DNA of 64,000 nt from HXMU1420-2 sp034670145. Its GTDB lineage: Bacteria > Pseudomonadota > Alphaproteobacteria > Rhodobacterales > Rhodobacteraceae. The stretch spans positions 62,001 to 126,000 of the forward strand of contig JAXMOA010000008.1 in assembly GCA_034670145.1 (NCBI GenBank), written 5' to 3'. The notes under the pieces were generated by a model. It was given only the letters and a program-made list of their open reading frames with translations, did no database searches and was not told the DNA's origin. This document shows positions 16,477 through 25,466 of this stretch, piece after piece (position 1 is the stretch's first letter; every line of letters begins with the position of its first letter). The translations under genes and the position numbers were made by a program.

Positions 16477-17045
16477 GCGACCTGGACCAGATCAAGGCCA
16501 CCGCCCGCAAGGCCGCCTTCGCCCGCCGCAAGGCCGCCCACGCCGCCCAACCCCCCGGCGCCGCCGGCATTTTGTCCGAGGTCCTGGCCGGTCACCGCGG
16601 TGTGCCACTGGCCGGCTACATGCCCATCCGAACCGAGATTGACCCAACCCCCGCCATGGCCGAGGCCGCCGCCTGGGGCCCCGTCGGCGTGCCGGTCATC
16701 CAGGGGGCAGGGCAACGTCTCCGCTTTAGCCGGTGGGAGCCGGAGGGCGCGCTCAAAGACGGGCCATTCGGCGCTCAGATCCCGGTGCAGGATGACTTCT
16801 TTGATCCCGAAATCCTCATCGTGCCGCTGGTCGCCTTCGACACATCAGGTGGCCGCCTGGGCTATGGCGGCGGCTTCTATGACCGCACCCTGCAATACCT
16901 GCGCGCCCAACGCGCGACCCTGGCCATCGGGTTCGCCTTCCAGGCCCAGCAGGTCGACAGATTGCCGCTCGAACCAACCGACCAACCACTCGACATGGTC
17001 GTCACCCAATCCGATGTCCTCCATTTTACCAGGGGCGCAGGCTAA
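16473..17045 (+). CDS. 5-formyltetrahydrofolate cyclo-ligase
   Basis: A 190-residue 5-FTHF cyclo-ligase family protein, converting 5-formyl-THF to 5,10-methenyl-THF with ATP. The basic N-terminus (KATARKAAFARRKA), LAGYMPIRTEIDP, PLVAFDTSGGRLGYGGGFYDR with its glycine-rich ATP site, and AIGFAFQAQ are all in order. It is translationally coupled to mgtE by an ATGA overlap. Length is normal for the family. Confidence 0.95.
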   Translation: MSDLDQIKATARKAAFARRKAAHAAQPPGAAGILSEVLAGHRGVPLAGYMPIRTEIDPTPAMAEAAAWGPVGVPVIQGAGQRLRFSRWEPEGALKDGPFGAQIPVQDDFFDPEILIVPLVAFDTSGGRLGYGGGFYDRTLQYLRAQRATLAIGFAFQAQQVDRLPLEPTDQPLDMVVTQSDVLHFTRGAG

Positions 17046-17152
17046 ACCCACCGCCCGCAAGGACAGAGACACCCGAAACGCCCCTTGCCATCCCCGCCAC
17101 ATCCGGCCAGCCTCCCCAAAAGGGACCAACCAATGCGGACAAACCTCAGCTC

Positions 17153-18352
17153 ATGACCCTCCGGGCCAATCCCCAACGCCACGCCAAACTGGCGCTCGCC
17201 ATCCTGCTCTGCCTGAGCATGACCGCCTGCGCCTTTGCCGTGCGCAACCCGGTGCCCAAATCCCTGATCGAACTGGCCCAGCCCATCGGCTACGAAGGCG
17301 TCCGCTTCTGGGGCGACACCAACAGCCCGGACACCGTCGACCTCATGCTGACCGAACTGGCCACAGCCATCCGCACCCGCCTGCGCACCAACGGCTCCGG
17401 CCGCCTGCGCTACCTCGCCCTGTCCGGAGGCGGCCAATACGGCGCATTCTCCGCCGGTATCCTCACCGCCTGGTCCAAATCCGGCAACCGCCCCGTCTTT
17501 GACGGCGTCACCGGCATCAGCACCGGCGCCATCATCGCCCCCTTTGCCTTTCTCGGGTCAGACTACGACGACGAACTGACCGAGATCTACACAACGCTCT
17601 CCACCCAGGACGTCGCCACCCGCCGCATCCTCACCGGATTGCTCGGCGGCGCCGCGCTCAGCGACACAACCCCGCTCGAAAACCGCATCGCCTCTTACAT
17701 CACCCCCGATTTCCTCGCCCGCGTCGCCGCCGAACACAACAAGGGCCGCCGCCTGCTGGTCGGCACAACCAACCTCGACGCCGGACGCCCGGTGATCTGG
17801 AACATGGGCAAGATCGCCACCTCCGGCCGCCCCGACGCGGTCGAGCTCTTCCGCAAGATCATCCTCGCCTCCGCAGCCATCCCCATCGCCTTCCCTCCGG
17901 TCCGCTTCAAGGTCGAGGCCAACGGCACCCAATACGAAGAGCTGCACGTAGACGGCGGCGTCACCTCTCAGGTCAGCGTCCTGTCACCGCAAATTCCCCT
18001 GGACGAAGTGGACGCCCGCATCGGGCGCTCCTACAAACGCGACCTCTACGTCATCGTCAATGGCAGCGTCACGCCGCTGCCCGAACCGGTCAAGGCCAAC
18101 GTGCCCTCCATCGGATCGGCCTCGGTCAACACGCTCTGGTACGCGCAGGCCACCGGCGACCTTTACAAGATCTTCGCAACCGCGCAACGCGATCATGTCA
18201 CCGCCCATTACGCCTGGATTCCAACCACCTTCACAGATGTGCCCGAGGAACAGTTCGACCCAGTCTTTATGCGCAAATTGTTCGCCCTGGGCCAGGACCT
18301 GATCCGCAAAGGCACGGTCTGGAACCGCTATCCCCCCAATTACGCGCCCTGA
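17153..18352 (+). CDS. Patatin-like phospholipase lipoprotein
   Basis: 399 residues with a lipoprotein signal (hydrophobic LALAILLCLSMTAC, lipidated Cys26) and a patatin domain: oxyanion loop SGGGQYGAFSAG at 91-102, nucleophile elbow G121-I-S123-T-G125 and catalytic D267-G-G269. The Ser-Asp dyad is complete, so it should be an active lipid acyl hydrolase anchored on the periplasmic face of a membrane. It stands alone between the folate gene and the fasciclin gene. The in-frame ATG 17153 gives a normal signal peptide. Confidence 0.92.
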   Translation: MTLRANPQRHAKLALAILLCLSMTACAFAVRNPVPKSLIELAQPIGYEGVRFWGDTNSPDTVDLMLTELATAIRTRLRTNGSGRLRYLALSGGGQYGAFSAGILTAWSKSGNRPVFDGVTGISTGAIIAPFAFLGSDYDDELTEIYTTLSTQDVATRRILTGLLGGAALSDTTPLENRIASYITPDFLARVAAEHNKGRRLLVGTTNLDAGRPVIWNMGKIATSGRPDAVELFRKIILASAAIPIAFPPVRFKVEANGTQYEELHVDGGVTSQVSVLSPQIPLDEVDARIGRSYKRDLYVIVNGSVTPLPEPVKANVPSIGSASVNTLWYAQATGDLYKIFATAQRDHVTAHYAWIPTTFTDVPEEQFDPVFMRKLFALGQDLIRKGTVWNRYPPNYAP

Positions 18353-18560
18353 TCCGCTCACGAAAACCGGCCGATCTTTTCACAATCCCCCACAAAACCG
18401 TGACTTGAAATCCCCCCAGCCCGGGGCTTAGTGCGCCACGCCACAGGTCAAGTGCAAATTCTCAAAATATCCCCCCATCCAGCGCTCATCCACCCGATGA
18501 TCCGCCCCGTAACCGTCACATGCGTCACAAGACGCGGTTCAATTCACCGAGGAGATACCC

Positions 18561-19049
18561 ATGATCCGTCGTGCATTTTTTGCCCTGACCACCGCCGCTG
18601 CCTTTACTGCCGTCACCGTGCCCGCATGGGCCGATGGCCATTCCAAGGATATCGTCGACACCGCCGTCAGCGCCGGCAGCTTTGGCACATTGGTTGCCGC
18701 TGTACAGGCCGCAGGTCTGGTCGACACGCTCAAGGGCGAAGGCCCGTTCACCGTCTTCGCGCCGACCGACGCGGCCTTTGCCGCGCTGCCAGCGGGCACC
18801 GTCGAAACCCTGCTCAAGCCCGAGAACAAGGATCAGCTGGTCGCAGTGCTGACCTACCATGTGGTCGCCGGCAAGGTGATGAGCGGCGATCTCTCCAATG
18901 GCATGACCGCAACCACCGTGCAGGGCGGCGATATCACCATCATGACCGAGGGCGGAGTCACTGTCGACGGCGCCAATGTGGTGACTGCGGATATCGAAAC
19001 ATCCAACGGGGTGATCCATGTGATCGACGCGGTCATCCTGCCAAAGTAA
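18561..19049 (+). CDS. Secreted fasciclin-domain protein
   Basis: 162 residues with a cleavable signal peptide (MIRRAFFALTTAAAFTAVTVPAWA) and one fasciclin (FAS1) domain: GSFGTLVAAVQAAGLVDTLKGEGPFTVFAPTDAAFAALP is the FAS1 start, LTYHVVAGKVMSGDL the H-box region and VIHVIDAVILPK the end. Bacterial single-FAS1 proteins are periplasmic or secreted adhesion-type proteins of poorly known role. The ribosome site GAGGAGA precedes the ATG, and a terminator follows at 19061. Confidence 0.94.
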   Translation: MIRRAFFALTTAAAFTAVTVPAWADGHSKDIVDTAVSAGSFGTLVAAVQAAGLVDTLKGEGPFTVFAPTDAAFAALPAGTVETLLKPENKDQLVAVLTYHVVAGKVMSGDLSNGMTATTVQGGDITIMTEGGVTVDGANVVTADIETSNGVIHVIDAVILPK

Positions 19050-19060
19050 ACACACTCCCC

Positions 19061-19093
19061 AACGCGGCGGCCAACCCGGTCGCCGCGTTTTCC
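19061..19093 (+). terminator. Intrinsic terminator after the fasciclin gene
   Basis: AACGCGGCG (19061-19069) pairs with CGCCGCGTT (19081-19089), with the stem extending inward past one mismatch, and TTTT runs to 19091. It lies 12 bp after the stop. Confidence 0.75.
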
Positions 19094-19127
19094 CACGGGC
19101 GGGGGCAATAGCCCCGGTTTTCCGTGT

Positions 19128-19235
19128 ACCTCCGGTGCAGCTTGCTCTTGCGCCTTCTGTGCAGTCTGTTCTTCCACCTCCGGTGCAGTCTGTTCTTCCA
19201 CCTCCGGTGCAGTCTGTTCTTGCACCTCCGGTGCA
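19128..19235. repeat. 24-bp tandem repeat, about 4.5 copies
   Basis: Units start at 19128, 19152, 19176, 19200 and 19224 (the last is half a unit). Each has the form ACCTCCGGTGCAGTCTGTTC plus four bases, with a few substitutions in the first two units. The unit is a multiple of three and open in several frames on both strands. In the ymdB frame it would encode the octapeptide VLPPPVQS repeated. It lies between the fasciclin terminator and ymdB. Confidence 0.85.
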
Positions 19236-19278
19236 AAGTAGCCTTGTGTCCCGGCGCGTCGGGTTCTACCCACGTTTC

Positions 19279-20091
19279 ATGAAGATACTATTTCTCGGAG
19301 ATGTCATGGGTCGCGCGGGCCGCGCCGCCGTGGCCGAACGTTTGCCAGCCCTGCGCGAGGATTGGCGACTGGATTTTGTGGTCGTGAATGGCGAAAACGC
19401 CACGGGCGGCATGGGGCTGAGCGGTGAACACGCCAAGGGGCTGCTGGCCGCCGGGGCGGATTGTATCACCCTGGGCGATCACGCCTTTGACCAAAAGGAC
19501 ATGATGCGTTTCATCGAAGACGAACCGCGCATCATCCGCCCCATCAACTATGCCACCGGCGCACCGGGGCGCGGCTATCGCCTGTTCGAGGCCCGTGGCG
19601 GGCGCAAAGTGCTCGTGGCGCAGGTGCTGGGGCAGGTGTTCATGAAACGCGCCTTCGACAATCCGTTCTCGGCGCTGGATCCGGTTTTCAAAAGCTTCCC
19701 GCGCGGCGGGCAGGCCCAGGCCGTGATCGTCGACATCCATTGCGAGGCCACCTCCGAGAAAATGGCCATGGGGCATTACTGCGATGGCAAGGCCAGCCTT
19801 GTGGTCGGCACCCATACCCATGTGCCCACCGCAGACACGATGATCCTGTCAAAAGGCACCGCCTTTCAAAGCGACGCGGGCATGTGCGGGGATTACAACT
19901 CGGTCATCGGCATGGAAAAGGGCGAACCGCTGCGCCGGTTTGTCACCGGAATGAGCAAGAGCCGCTTCACCCCCGCCACAAACGAGGCAACGCTCTCCGG
20001 TGTCTATATCGAAACCGATGACCGCTCCGGCGCGGCGACCCGGGTCGAGATGGTGCGCATCGGGGGGCCATTGGCACAGGCCACCCCTTGA
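19279..20091 (+). CDS. ymdB: YmdB-family metallophosphoesterase
   Basis: A 270-residue calcineurin-type phosphodiesterase of the TIGR00282/YmdB family, whose studied members hydrolyse 2',3'-cyclic AMP. Metal-site motifs are in order: FLGDVMGRAGR with Asp8, VVNGENATGG, LGDHAFDQKDM, DIHCEATSEK and GTHTHVPTAD. ATG 19279 gives the exact family N-terminus (MKILFLGDVMG). The frame is open upstream through the tandem repeat to GTG 19135, which would add 48 repeat-like residues and is unlikely. The next gene is coupled by a TTGA overlap. Confidence 0.93.
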   Translation: MKILFLGDVMGRAGRAAVAERLPALREDWRLDFVVVNGENATGGMGLSGEHAKGLLAAGADCITLGDHAFDQKDMMRFIEDEPRIIRPINYATGAPGRGYRLFEARGGRKVLVAQVLGQVFMKRAFDNPFSALDPVFKSFPRGGQAQAVIVDIHCEATSEKMAMGHYCDGKASLVVGTHTHVPTADTMILSKGTAFQSDAGMCGDYNSVIGMEKGEPLRRFVTGMSKSRFTPATNEATLSGVYIETDDRSGAATRVEMVRIGGPLAQATP

Positions 20092-21011
20092 TCCTGTCGA
20101 CGCGCCTGCAAAACCTCGCGCTGCTGGTTGTGATGGGGGCAGGGTGGGGGCTGACCCAACCGCTGACCAAGATCGCGGTCAGCACCGGGCACCGTTTCTT
20201 TGGCCTGGTCTTCTGGCAGCTGGTGGTCGGCACGGTTTTGCTGGCCGTGATCGCCCGTGCCCGCGGCAAGACCCTGCCGCTGTCGCGACCGGCCCTGCGC
20301 GTCTATTGCATCATCGCCCTCATCGGCACCCTGCTGCCCAACTCTGCCAGCTACGAGGCCGTCCGCCACATCCCCGCAGGCGTCAACGCGCTGCTCTTGT
20401 CACTGATCCCGATCGTGGCCTTCCCCATGGCCCTCGCGCTCGGGGTCGAGCGTTTCTCCACCCGCCGCCTTCTGGGCCTGCTGGCCGGGCTGGCGGGCGT
20501 GCTGCTGCTGATCCTGCCCGAGGCCAGCCTGCCAGACCCGGCCATGATCGCCTGGATCCCGCTCGCCCTGGTCGCCGTGTTTTGCTATGGATTCGAGGGC
20601 AACTATGTCGCCCGCTGGGGCACCGCCGGTCTGGACCCGGTGCAGGTGCTGTTCGGCGCGTCCCTCACCGGCGCGATCGTGCTGCTGCCTCTCACACTCG
20701 CCAGCGGCCAGTTCATCAACCCGCTCAACGGCATCGGCGCCCCCGAGCTGGCGCTGATCGCCAGCGCCTCCATCCACGCCGTCGTCTACGCCTGCTACGT
20801 CTGGCTCGTGGCCCGCGCCGGCCCGGTCTTTGCGGTGCAGGTCAGCTACCTGGTCACCGGCTTTGGCATGCTCTGGTCCATGCTCATCCTGCGTGAATCC
20901 TATTCCGGCTACATATGGGCCGCCCTGGCACTTGTTTCAGCAGGCATCTTCCTCGTGCAATCGCGCGACGCACAGCCCCTTGCCAACACCGGCAAGACCC
21001 CCCAATCCTAA
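20088..21011 (+). CDS. DMT-superfamily (EamA) transporter
   Basis: 307 residues with about ten hydrophobic segments in two EamA repeats, starting ALLVVMGAGWGLTQPLTKIA and ending GYIWAALALVSAGIFLV. Members export metabolites or amino acids through the inner membrane; the substrate is unknown. The start is TTG at 20088 overlapping the ymdB stop, which suggests translational coupling with a weak start codon. Confidence 0.88.
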   Translation: MILSTRLQNLALLVVMGAGWGLTQPLTKIAVSTGHRFFGLVFWQLVVGTVLLAVIARARGKTLPLSRPALRVYCIIALIGTLLPNSASYEAVRHIPAGVNALLLSLIPIVAFPMALALGVERFSTRRLLGLLAGLAGVLLLILPEASLPDPAMIAWIPLALVAVFCYGFEGNYVARWGTAGLDPVQVLFGASLTGAIVLLPLTLASGQFINPLNGIGAPELALIASASIHAVVYACYVWLVARAGPVFAVQVSYLVTGFGMLWSMLILRESYSGYIWAALALVSAGIFLVQSRDAQPLANTGKTPQS

Positions 21012-21082
21012 GGCGCACCGCAGCCAGACCCGGATCAAACCATGCACAGCCCGACCAGCCCCCAAAACCGGCGAGACGCCAA

Positions 21083-22861
21083 ATGACCTTCAACCTGACA
21101 CCGGACATGACCACAGCCCTGCTCGCCATCGGCGTCGTATTGGTCATGTTCGCGATGTTCCTGCGCGAATCCTACCCGCCCGAGGTCGTCGCCCTCACCG
21201 GTGTCTCCATCCTGCTGGTCTCGGGCGTGCTGCCCTATGACGATGCGCTTCAGGTGCTGTCAAACCCGGCCCCCTGGACCATCGCCGCCATGTTCATCGT
21301 CATGGGCGCCCTCGTGCGCACCGGTGCGCTGGACTGGTTCACCCGCACCGCCGAGGCACAGGCCGGATCGCGCCCCGAACTGGCCGTCGGCGCGTTGCTG
21401 CTGCTGGTCGTGGTCGCCTCTGCCTTTGTCAACAATACCCCCGTGGTGCTGGTGATGATCCCGGTCTTCACCCAACTGGCCCGCAAAATCGGCACAACCG
21501 CCTCCAAACTGCTGATCCCCCTCAGCTACGCCGCCATCCTGGGCGGCACCTGCACCCTGATCGGCACCTCCACCAACCTCCTCGTCGACGGCGTCGCCCG
21601 CGCCAGCGGCCTAGCCCCGTTCTCCATATTCGAGGTCACCCCCCTCGCCATTTTCCTCGTCCTCTGGGGCGCCCTCTACCTGCGCTTCATCGCGCCACGC
21701 CTGCTGCCCAATCGCGACAGCATGTCCGACCTGCTCAGCGACCGGTCACAAATGAAATTCTTCACCGAGGCCGTGATCCCCCCCGAAAGCAACCTGATCG
21801 GCCGCGAAGTGCTGGGCGTGCAGCTGTTCAAACGCCCGGGCGTGCGCCTGATTGACGTGGTGCGCGGTGACCAGTCTCTGCGCCGCAACCTGCAAGGCGT
21901 CGAGCTGCGCGTCGGAGACCGCGTCGTCCTGCGCACCCGGATGACCGAGCTGCTCAGCCTGCAACGCAACAAATCGCTCAAACGCGTCGATCAGGTCTCG
22001 GCCGTCGAAACCGCTACCGTCGAAGTGCTCATCACGCCGGGCTGCCGCATGGTCGGACGCTCGCTCGGCTCGCTGCGGCTGCGCCGGCGTTTCGGGGTCT
22101 ACGTGCTCGCCGTGCACCGGCGCAACCAGAACATCGGCCGCCAGATCGACGACCTGATCGTGCGCGTCGGCGATACCCTGCTGCTCGAAGGCGCCCCGGC
22201 CGATATCCAGCGCCTCTCGGCCGAGATGGACCTGGTCGATGTCTCGGCCCCGACCGAGCGCGCCTACAGGCGCAGCCATATGCCCGTGGCGCTGGCCGCC
22301 CTGGCCGGGATCGTCGTGCTCGCCGGGCTGGGCGTCGCACCCATCCTGCTGCTGGCGGTGCTCGCCGTCGCCGCCGTGCTGCTGTCGCGCTGCATTGATG
22401 CGGACGAGGCGTTCTCCTTTGTCGATGGCCGTCTGCTGGTGCTGATCCTCTCCATGCTGGCCGTCGGCGCAGCGCTTCAGGCCTCTGGCGCCGTGGGGCT
22501 GATCGCAGGCGCCATGGCCCCCTTGCTGTCGGGGCTGCCGCCGTTTGTGATGATCTGGGCCATCTACCTGCTGACCTCGATCCTGACCGAGCTGGTCTCG
22601 AACAACGCGGTCGCAGTGGTCGTCACCCCGATTGCAATCGGTCTGGGCCTTGAAATGGGGGTCGATCCGCGCCCGCTTGTGGTGGCGGTCATGGTTGCGG
22701 CTTCGGCCAGCTTCGCAACACCCATCGGATACCAGACCAACATGATGGTCTACGGTCCCGGCGGCTACCGCTTTGTCGACTTTCTGCGCGTCGGTATTCC
22801 CCTGAATCTGACCGTGGGGCTCATCGCGTCGCTGCTCATTCCCTATTTCTGGCCCCTCTGA
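21083..22861 (+). CDS. SLC13-family permease with two RCK-C domains
   Basis: 592 residues. The first ~200 and last ~200 residues are membrane-spanning, with typical anion:Na+ symporter segments (SAFVNNTPVVLVMIPVF, GGTCTLIGTSTNLLVDG, SNNAVAVVVTPIAIGLG, FATPIGYQTNMMVYGPGGY). Between them lie two TrkA-C/RCK-C domains (~residues 210-300 and ~310-395). The family carries dicarboxylates, sulfate or similar anions. ATG 21083 follows GGCGAGACGCC; earlier in-frame codons run through the gap and are unlikely. Confidence 0.93.
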   Translation: MTFNLTPDMTTALLAIGVVLVMFAMFLRESYPPEVVALTGVSILLVSGVLPYDDALQVLSNPAPWTIAAMFIVMGALVRTGALDWFTRTAEAQAGSRPELAVGALLLLVVVASAFVNNTPVVLVMIPVFTQLARKIGTTASKLLIPLSYAAILGGTCTLIGTSTNLLVDGVARASGLAPFSIFEVTPLAIFLVLWGALYLRFIAPRLLPNRDSMSDLLSDRSQMKFFTEAVIPPESNLIGREVLGVQLFKRPGVRLIDVVRGDQSLRRNLQGVELRVGDRVVLRTRMTELLSLQRNKSLKRVDQVSAVETATVEVLITPGCRMVGRSLGSLRLRRRFGVYVLAVHRRNQNIGRQIDDLIVRVGDTLLLEGAPADIQRLSAEMDLVDVSAPTERAYRRSHMPVALAALAGIVVLAGLGVAPILLLAVLAVAAVLLSRCIDADEAFSFVDGRLLVLILSMLAVGAALQASGAVGLIAGAMAPLLSGLPPFVMIWAIYLLTSILTELVSNNAVAVVVTPIAIGLGLEMGVDPRPLVVAVMVAASASFATPIGYQTNMMVYGPGGYRFVDFLRVGIPLNLTVGLIASLLIPYFWPL

Positions 22862-23028
22862 CCAGCCGCCACCGGACCGACACACGTAAACTTGACACCG
22901 CCGCACTGGCACACAAACCCCAATAGATGTTGCGCCATCAACGTATTGCCTGCTACGTTTTTTAAGATTTTGTTAATATCTACGGACCGGCCGTCGGCAC
23001 CCGCTGCGACCGGTCATCAGGGCGATTG

Positions 23029-24129
23029 ATGTTTTTTGGTTCAAACAGGCTCAGTGCGGGCATTTCTGATGCAGAGCAGGACTCAGAGGCCGAGATTGGC
23101 CGGGTTCTGCTCACAACCGGCACGGTTGTCGAATTTGATATGGAGGACCTCAACGGTCTGATGGGCAGTTTCCGGCTGCTGACTTTTGTATGCTTCAGCC
23201 TGATCGTTGCCGTCGCGGCCAATCCGCTTTTGTTTCCCAACATGAACAGCTTTGAAAGCCGGCTGTTTTACTGGGGGCTCAGCGCGGGTCTGTATCTGAT
23301 TGCAATCCCGTATTGGGCGCGGGTGCTGTATCTGGTCTGGCCGCGCTATATCCCGGTGCCGATGCCGTTGATCGTGGCCACAGCGCCCATGGTTACCGGG
23401 CTGACCTTGCTTGCCGGGGTGCTGCCCGATCTGACGTTCGGCTGGTTGCCCGAAAATGCAGGCCGCGCTACCTGGGGCAAATGCCTCAGCAATGTGGCCA
23501 TCGCGCATGTGATTGAAACCATCGTCGTGTTGCGGTTTCTTCCGCTGGACAAATCGGGCCAAGGCTCTGGATCACCCTCGTTGCAGGCCGTGTCGCAGAT
23601 CGTTCAGGGACCGGCCAGACCGCAAATGGTCGGGCCGGAACCGGCCAGATTCGATTTCGCCACAGAAGGACCCAATGTCGCCCCCGGTGTGGGCGGGGCC
23701 AGCCCGGCAGGTCAGTCAGAGAGTCTGGCACAGGGGCTGGCACAGGGTCTGGCACAGAATCCCACACAGAATCCGGCACAGAATCCGACATTGGCCCTCG
23801 CGTCTGATGTGGAAAACAGGGTCGTGGTTCTCAGTGGCACCAGCCTGCCGCTGAGCCAGATCCAGACCGTTCAATCGGCCGAGCACTACCTCATCGTCAC
23901 CACCCGTCAGGACACCGTGAAACTGCGCGCGCGGATGCGCGATTTTCTGGCGCAGACCCCGGACGCGGCCGGGGTGCATCCCCATCGTTCCCATTGGGTG
24001 GCTGCGGATCAGGCGCAGGCTCTGAACGGGGATAAACTCCTCCTGCTGGACGGTCAGCAGATCCCGGTGTCGCGTCGCCGCAAAGAGGATGTGGCAGACT
24101 GGTTCGCCCGCCGCCACTCCCTGTCCTGA
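23029..24129 (+). CDS. Membrane protein with C-terminal LytTR DNA-binding domain
   Basis: 366 residues. Three or four hydrophobic segments lie between ~45 and ~175 (LLTFVCFSLIVAVAANPLLF, LFYWGLSAGLYLIAIPYWAR, PLIVATAPMVTGLTLLAGVL). A low-complexity linker follows that includes a four-residue repeat (LAQG/LAQN/PTQN/PAQN). From ~262 comes a LytTR domain with SAEHYLIVTTRQDTVKLRARM and VHPHRSHWVAADQAQALNG. It is therefore a membrane-tethered transcription regulator rather than a phosphorylated response regulator. TTG 23026 just before ATG 23029 is a possible alternative start. It stands alone and is followed by a terminator. Confidence 0.85.
   Translation: MFFGSNRLSAGISDAEQDSEAEIGRVLLTTGTVVEFDMEDLNGLMGSFRLLTFVCFSLIVAVAANPLLFPNMNSFESRLFYWGLSAGLYLIAIPYWARVLYLVWPRYIPVPMPLIVATAPMVTGLTLLAGVLPDLTFGWLPENAGRATWGKCLSNVAIAHVIETIVVLRFLPLDKSGQGSGSPSLQAVSQIVQGPARPQMVGPEPARFDFATEGPNVAPGVGGASPAGQSESLAQGLAQGLAQNPTQNPAQNPTLALASDVENRVVVLSGTSLPLSQIQTVQSAEHYLIVTTRQDTVKLRARMRDFLAQTPDAAGVHPHRSHWVAADQAQALNGDKLLLLDGQQIPVSRRRKEDVADWFARRHSLS
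23725..23784 (+). repeat. 12-bp tandem repeat inside the LytTR gene linker
   Basis: Five units of the form CTGGCACAGGGG / CCGGCACAGAAT run in frame and encode the linker repeat LAQG-LAQG-LAQN-PTQN-PAQN. Changes in unit number would alter linker length without breaking the frame. Confidence 0.8.
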
Positions 24130-24142
24130 TCCGGTTTTGCCA

Positions 24143-24175
24143 CCATCCGGGGCCTGTGTCCCGGATGGGTTTTTT
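24143..24175 (+). terminator. Intrinsic terminator after the LytTR gene
   Basis: CCATCCGGG (24143-24151) pairs with CCCGGATGG (24160-24168) around an 8-nt loop and is followed by GTTTTTT. It starts 14 bp after the stop. Confidence 0.9.
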
Positions 24176-24209
24176 CTGATATTTGTTTTAAATCAGATAC
24201 TTAAGGTAG

Positions 24210-24225
24210 TGTCCCAGCTGGGACA
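24210..24225. repeat. 16-bp palindrome TGTCCCAGCTGGGACA (copy 1)
   Basis: A perfect palindrome in the convergent gap between the LytTR gene and the amidinotransferase gene, 4 bp from the latter's stop, with an A/T-rich left flank. An identical core is at 41900-41915, also in a convergent gap. Could be a regulator or chromosome-organisation site. Confidence 0.7.
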
Positions 24226-24229
24226 TTTC

Positions 24230-25351
24230 TCACAAACCCGGGAAATAGTCCTCGCAACTGCCCTCGCGATACACATCCGCCGTACAACAATGCAACCCGC
24301 CTCCAAAGGCATAGGCATCGCGCAGCTCGACCTCGACCACTTCCATTCCCAGACGATCCATCTGCTCGGCCTGATAGACCTCGGATTTCTCCACACAGAC
24401 CGTTTTCGGGTCCAGCACCAGCACATTCATGCTCAGCCAAACCGAAGAGTAACACAAAGGCGGCGGCGTATTATGCGCAGGCTGCGCCGCATCCACGATC
24501 TCCCATCCGTTTTGCAGGAACATCTCTCGCTGGGCATCCGGCAGGCGCCGCTGAGGATTGTTCAGGATCAGACCCGGGCGCAGCGGCGTGAAGGTCGCGT
24601 CGATATGGATCGGGTAGGGGTCACCGGGAAAGTTCACGGCATGGACCCGGTGGTCAGGGAAATGCCGCCGGATCCACTCGATCCCCTTCAGGTTGGTGGT
24701 GAACCCATGCTGGACAACCAGATCCCGCCCGAACCGCAGTACATCCGCAGCATCAAACAACGGCTCTTCCTCGGTCGTGACAAAGAACTTCTCAGCCGTC
24801 CATTTCAACCGCTTCTCCACGCCGATCTTATCGGACAGGTAATCCGCGTGATAATCCGCATCCGTCAGCCGCGGCTTGGGGGCCGCTTCGTGGCGGAAAT
24901 TCGGATCTTCCTCCCAATAGCGCTGCAACAGGGGACGGTAGTTGAGATATTCGAACCAGCGGCAGCGATAAGACATCGTCGCCTCCAGAATCTCATTGCC
25001 CACCGTCAGCAAAACATCCCGGGGCGGCATACAGCCAAACTGACTGTCGGTGTGAAAATCCGGAGTCGTGACCGGCAGCGCATGATCCAGAGGTTCGGGC
25101 CGGTCCACCCGGATTCCACGGGCCTTCAGCTGGTTGGCAAACTGATCCAGCAACTCATTCGCTCGGTCAATCGTTTCCTGCGGCCGTCGCCCCCATTGGC
25201 CCCGCATATCGCTATCCTCGGGCACCTTGGCCTCAAGCGCGGGTTCTTCGGGTGGAATATGGCCATCATCGGCACGGCCAACGATGACATGACGCAGCGG
25301 GTCCCATTCGTTCCAGGAACTGACGATGGTTTTTTCAGAGATATCATTCAT
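24230..25351 (-). CDS. Glycine amidinotransferase-like protein
   Basis: A 373-residue amidinotransferase close in motif layout to arginine:glycine amidinotransferases. The catalytic set is visible: LFDAADVLRFGRD (Asp at 200-203), H249 in IHIDATFTPLRPG and nucleophile C355 in GGGLHCCTADV. It should move an amidino group from arginine to an amine acceptor, giving ornithine plus a guanidino compound such as guanidinoacetate. The start ATG 25351 gives the family-like MNDISEKTIVSSWNEWDPL; upstream in-frame sequence is not family-like. It is a single gene, downstream of and co-directional with the FAD dehydrogenase. Confidence 0.9.
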   Translation of the reverse strand: MNDISEKTIVSSWNEWDPLRHVIVGRADDGHIPPEEPALEAKVPEDSDMRGQWGRRPQETIDRANELLDQFANQLKARGIRVDRPEPLDHALPVTTPDFHTDSQFGCMPPRDVLLTVGNEILEATMSYRCRWFEYLNYRPLLQRYWEEDPNFRHEAAPKPRLTDADYHADYLSDKIGVEKRLKWTAEKFFVTTEEEPLFDAADVLRFGRDLVVQHGFTTNLKGIEWIRRHFPDHRVHAVNFPGDPYPIHIDATFTPLRPGLILNNPQRRLPDAQREMFLQNGWEIVDAAQPAHNTPPPLCYSSVWLSMNVLVLDPKTVCVEKSEVYQAEQMDRLGMEVVEVELRDAYAFGGGLHCCTADVYREGSCEDYFPGL

Positions 25352-25466
25352 GGCAATCTGGTAGCGGCGCCGCGACGGTCCAGCAAGTCGCGGCTGCGAC
25401 TCTTTTTGGGATGAAAACGAATCCGGCAGGGCCAGGTGGAAAAACGGAGGGAAAAACACCCTGACC

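Noticed and set aside
18498..18530. TGATCC motif upstream of the fasciclin gene as an RpoE-type promoter
   Set aside because: The -35-like TGATCC is present, but spacing to any matching -10 box is poor; not strong enough to list.
19128..19235. Possible CRISPR array
   Set aside because: Units are contiguous with no spacers and no cas genes are near; it is a simple tandem repeat.
19135..19278. N-terminal extension of YmdB through the tandem repeat
   Set aside because: ATG 19279 gives the exact family N-terminus; the extension is only the repeat read through from a GTG.
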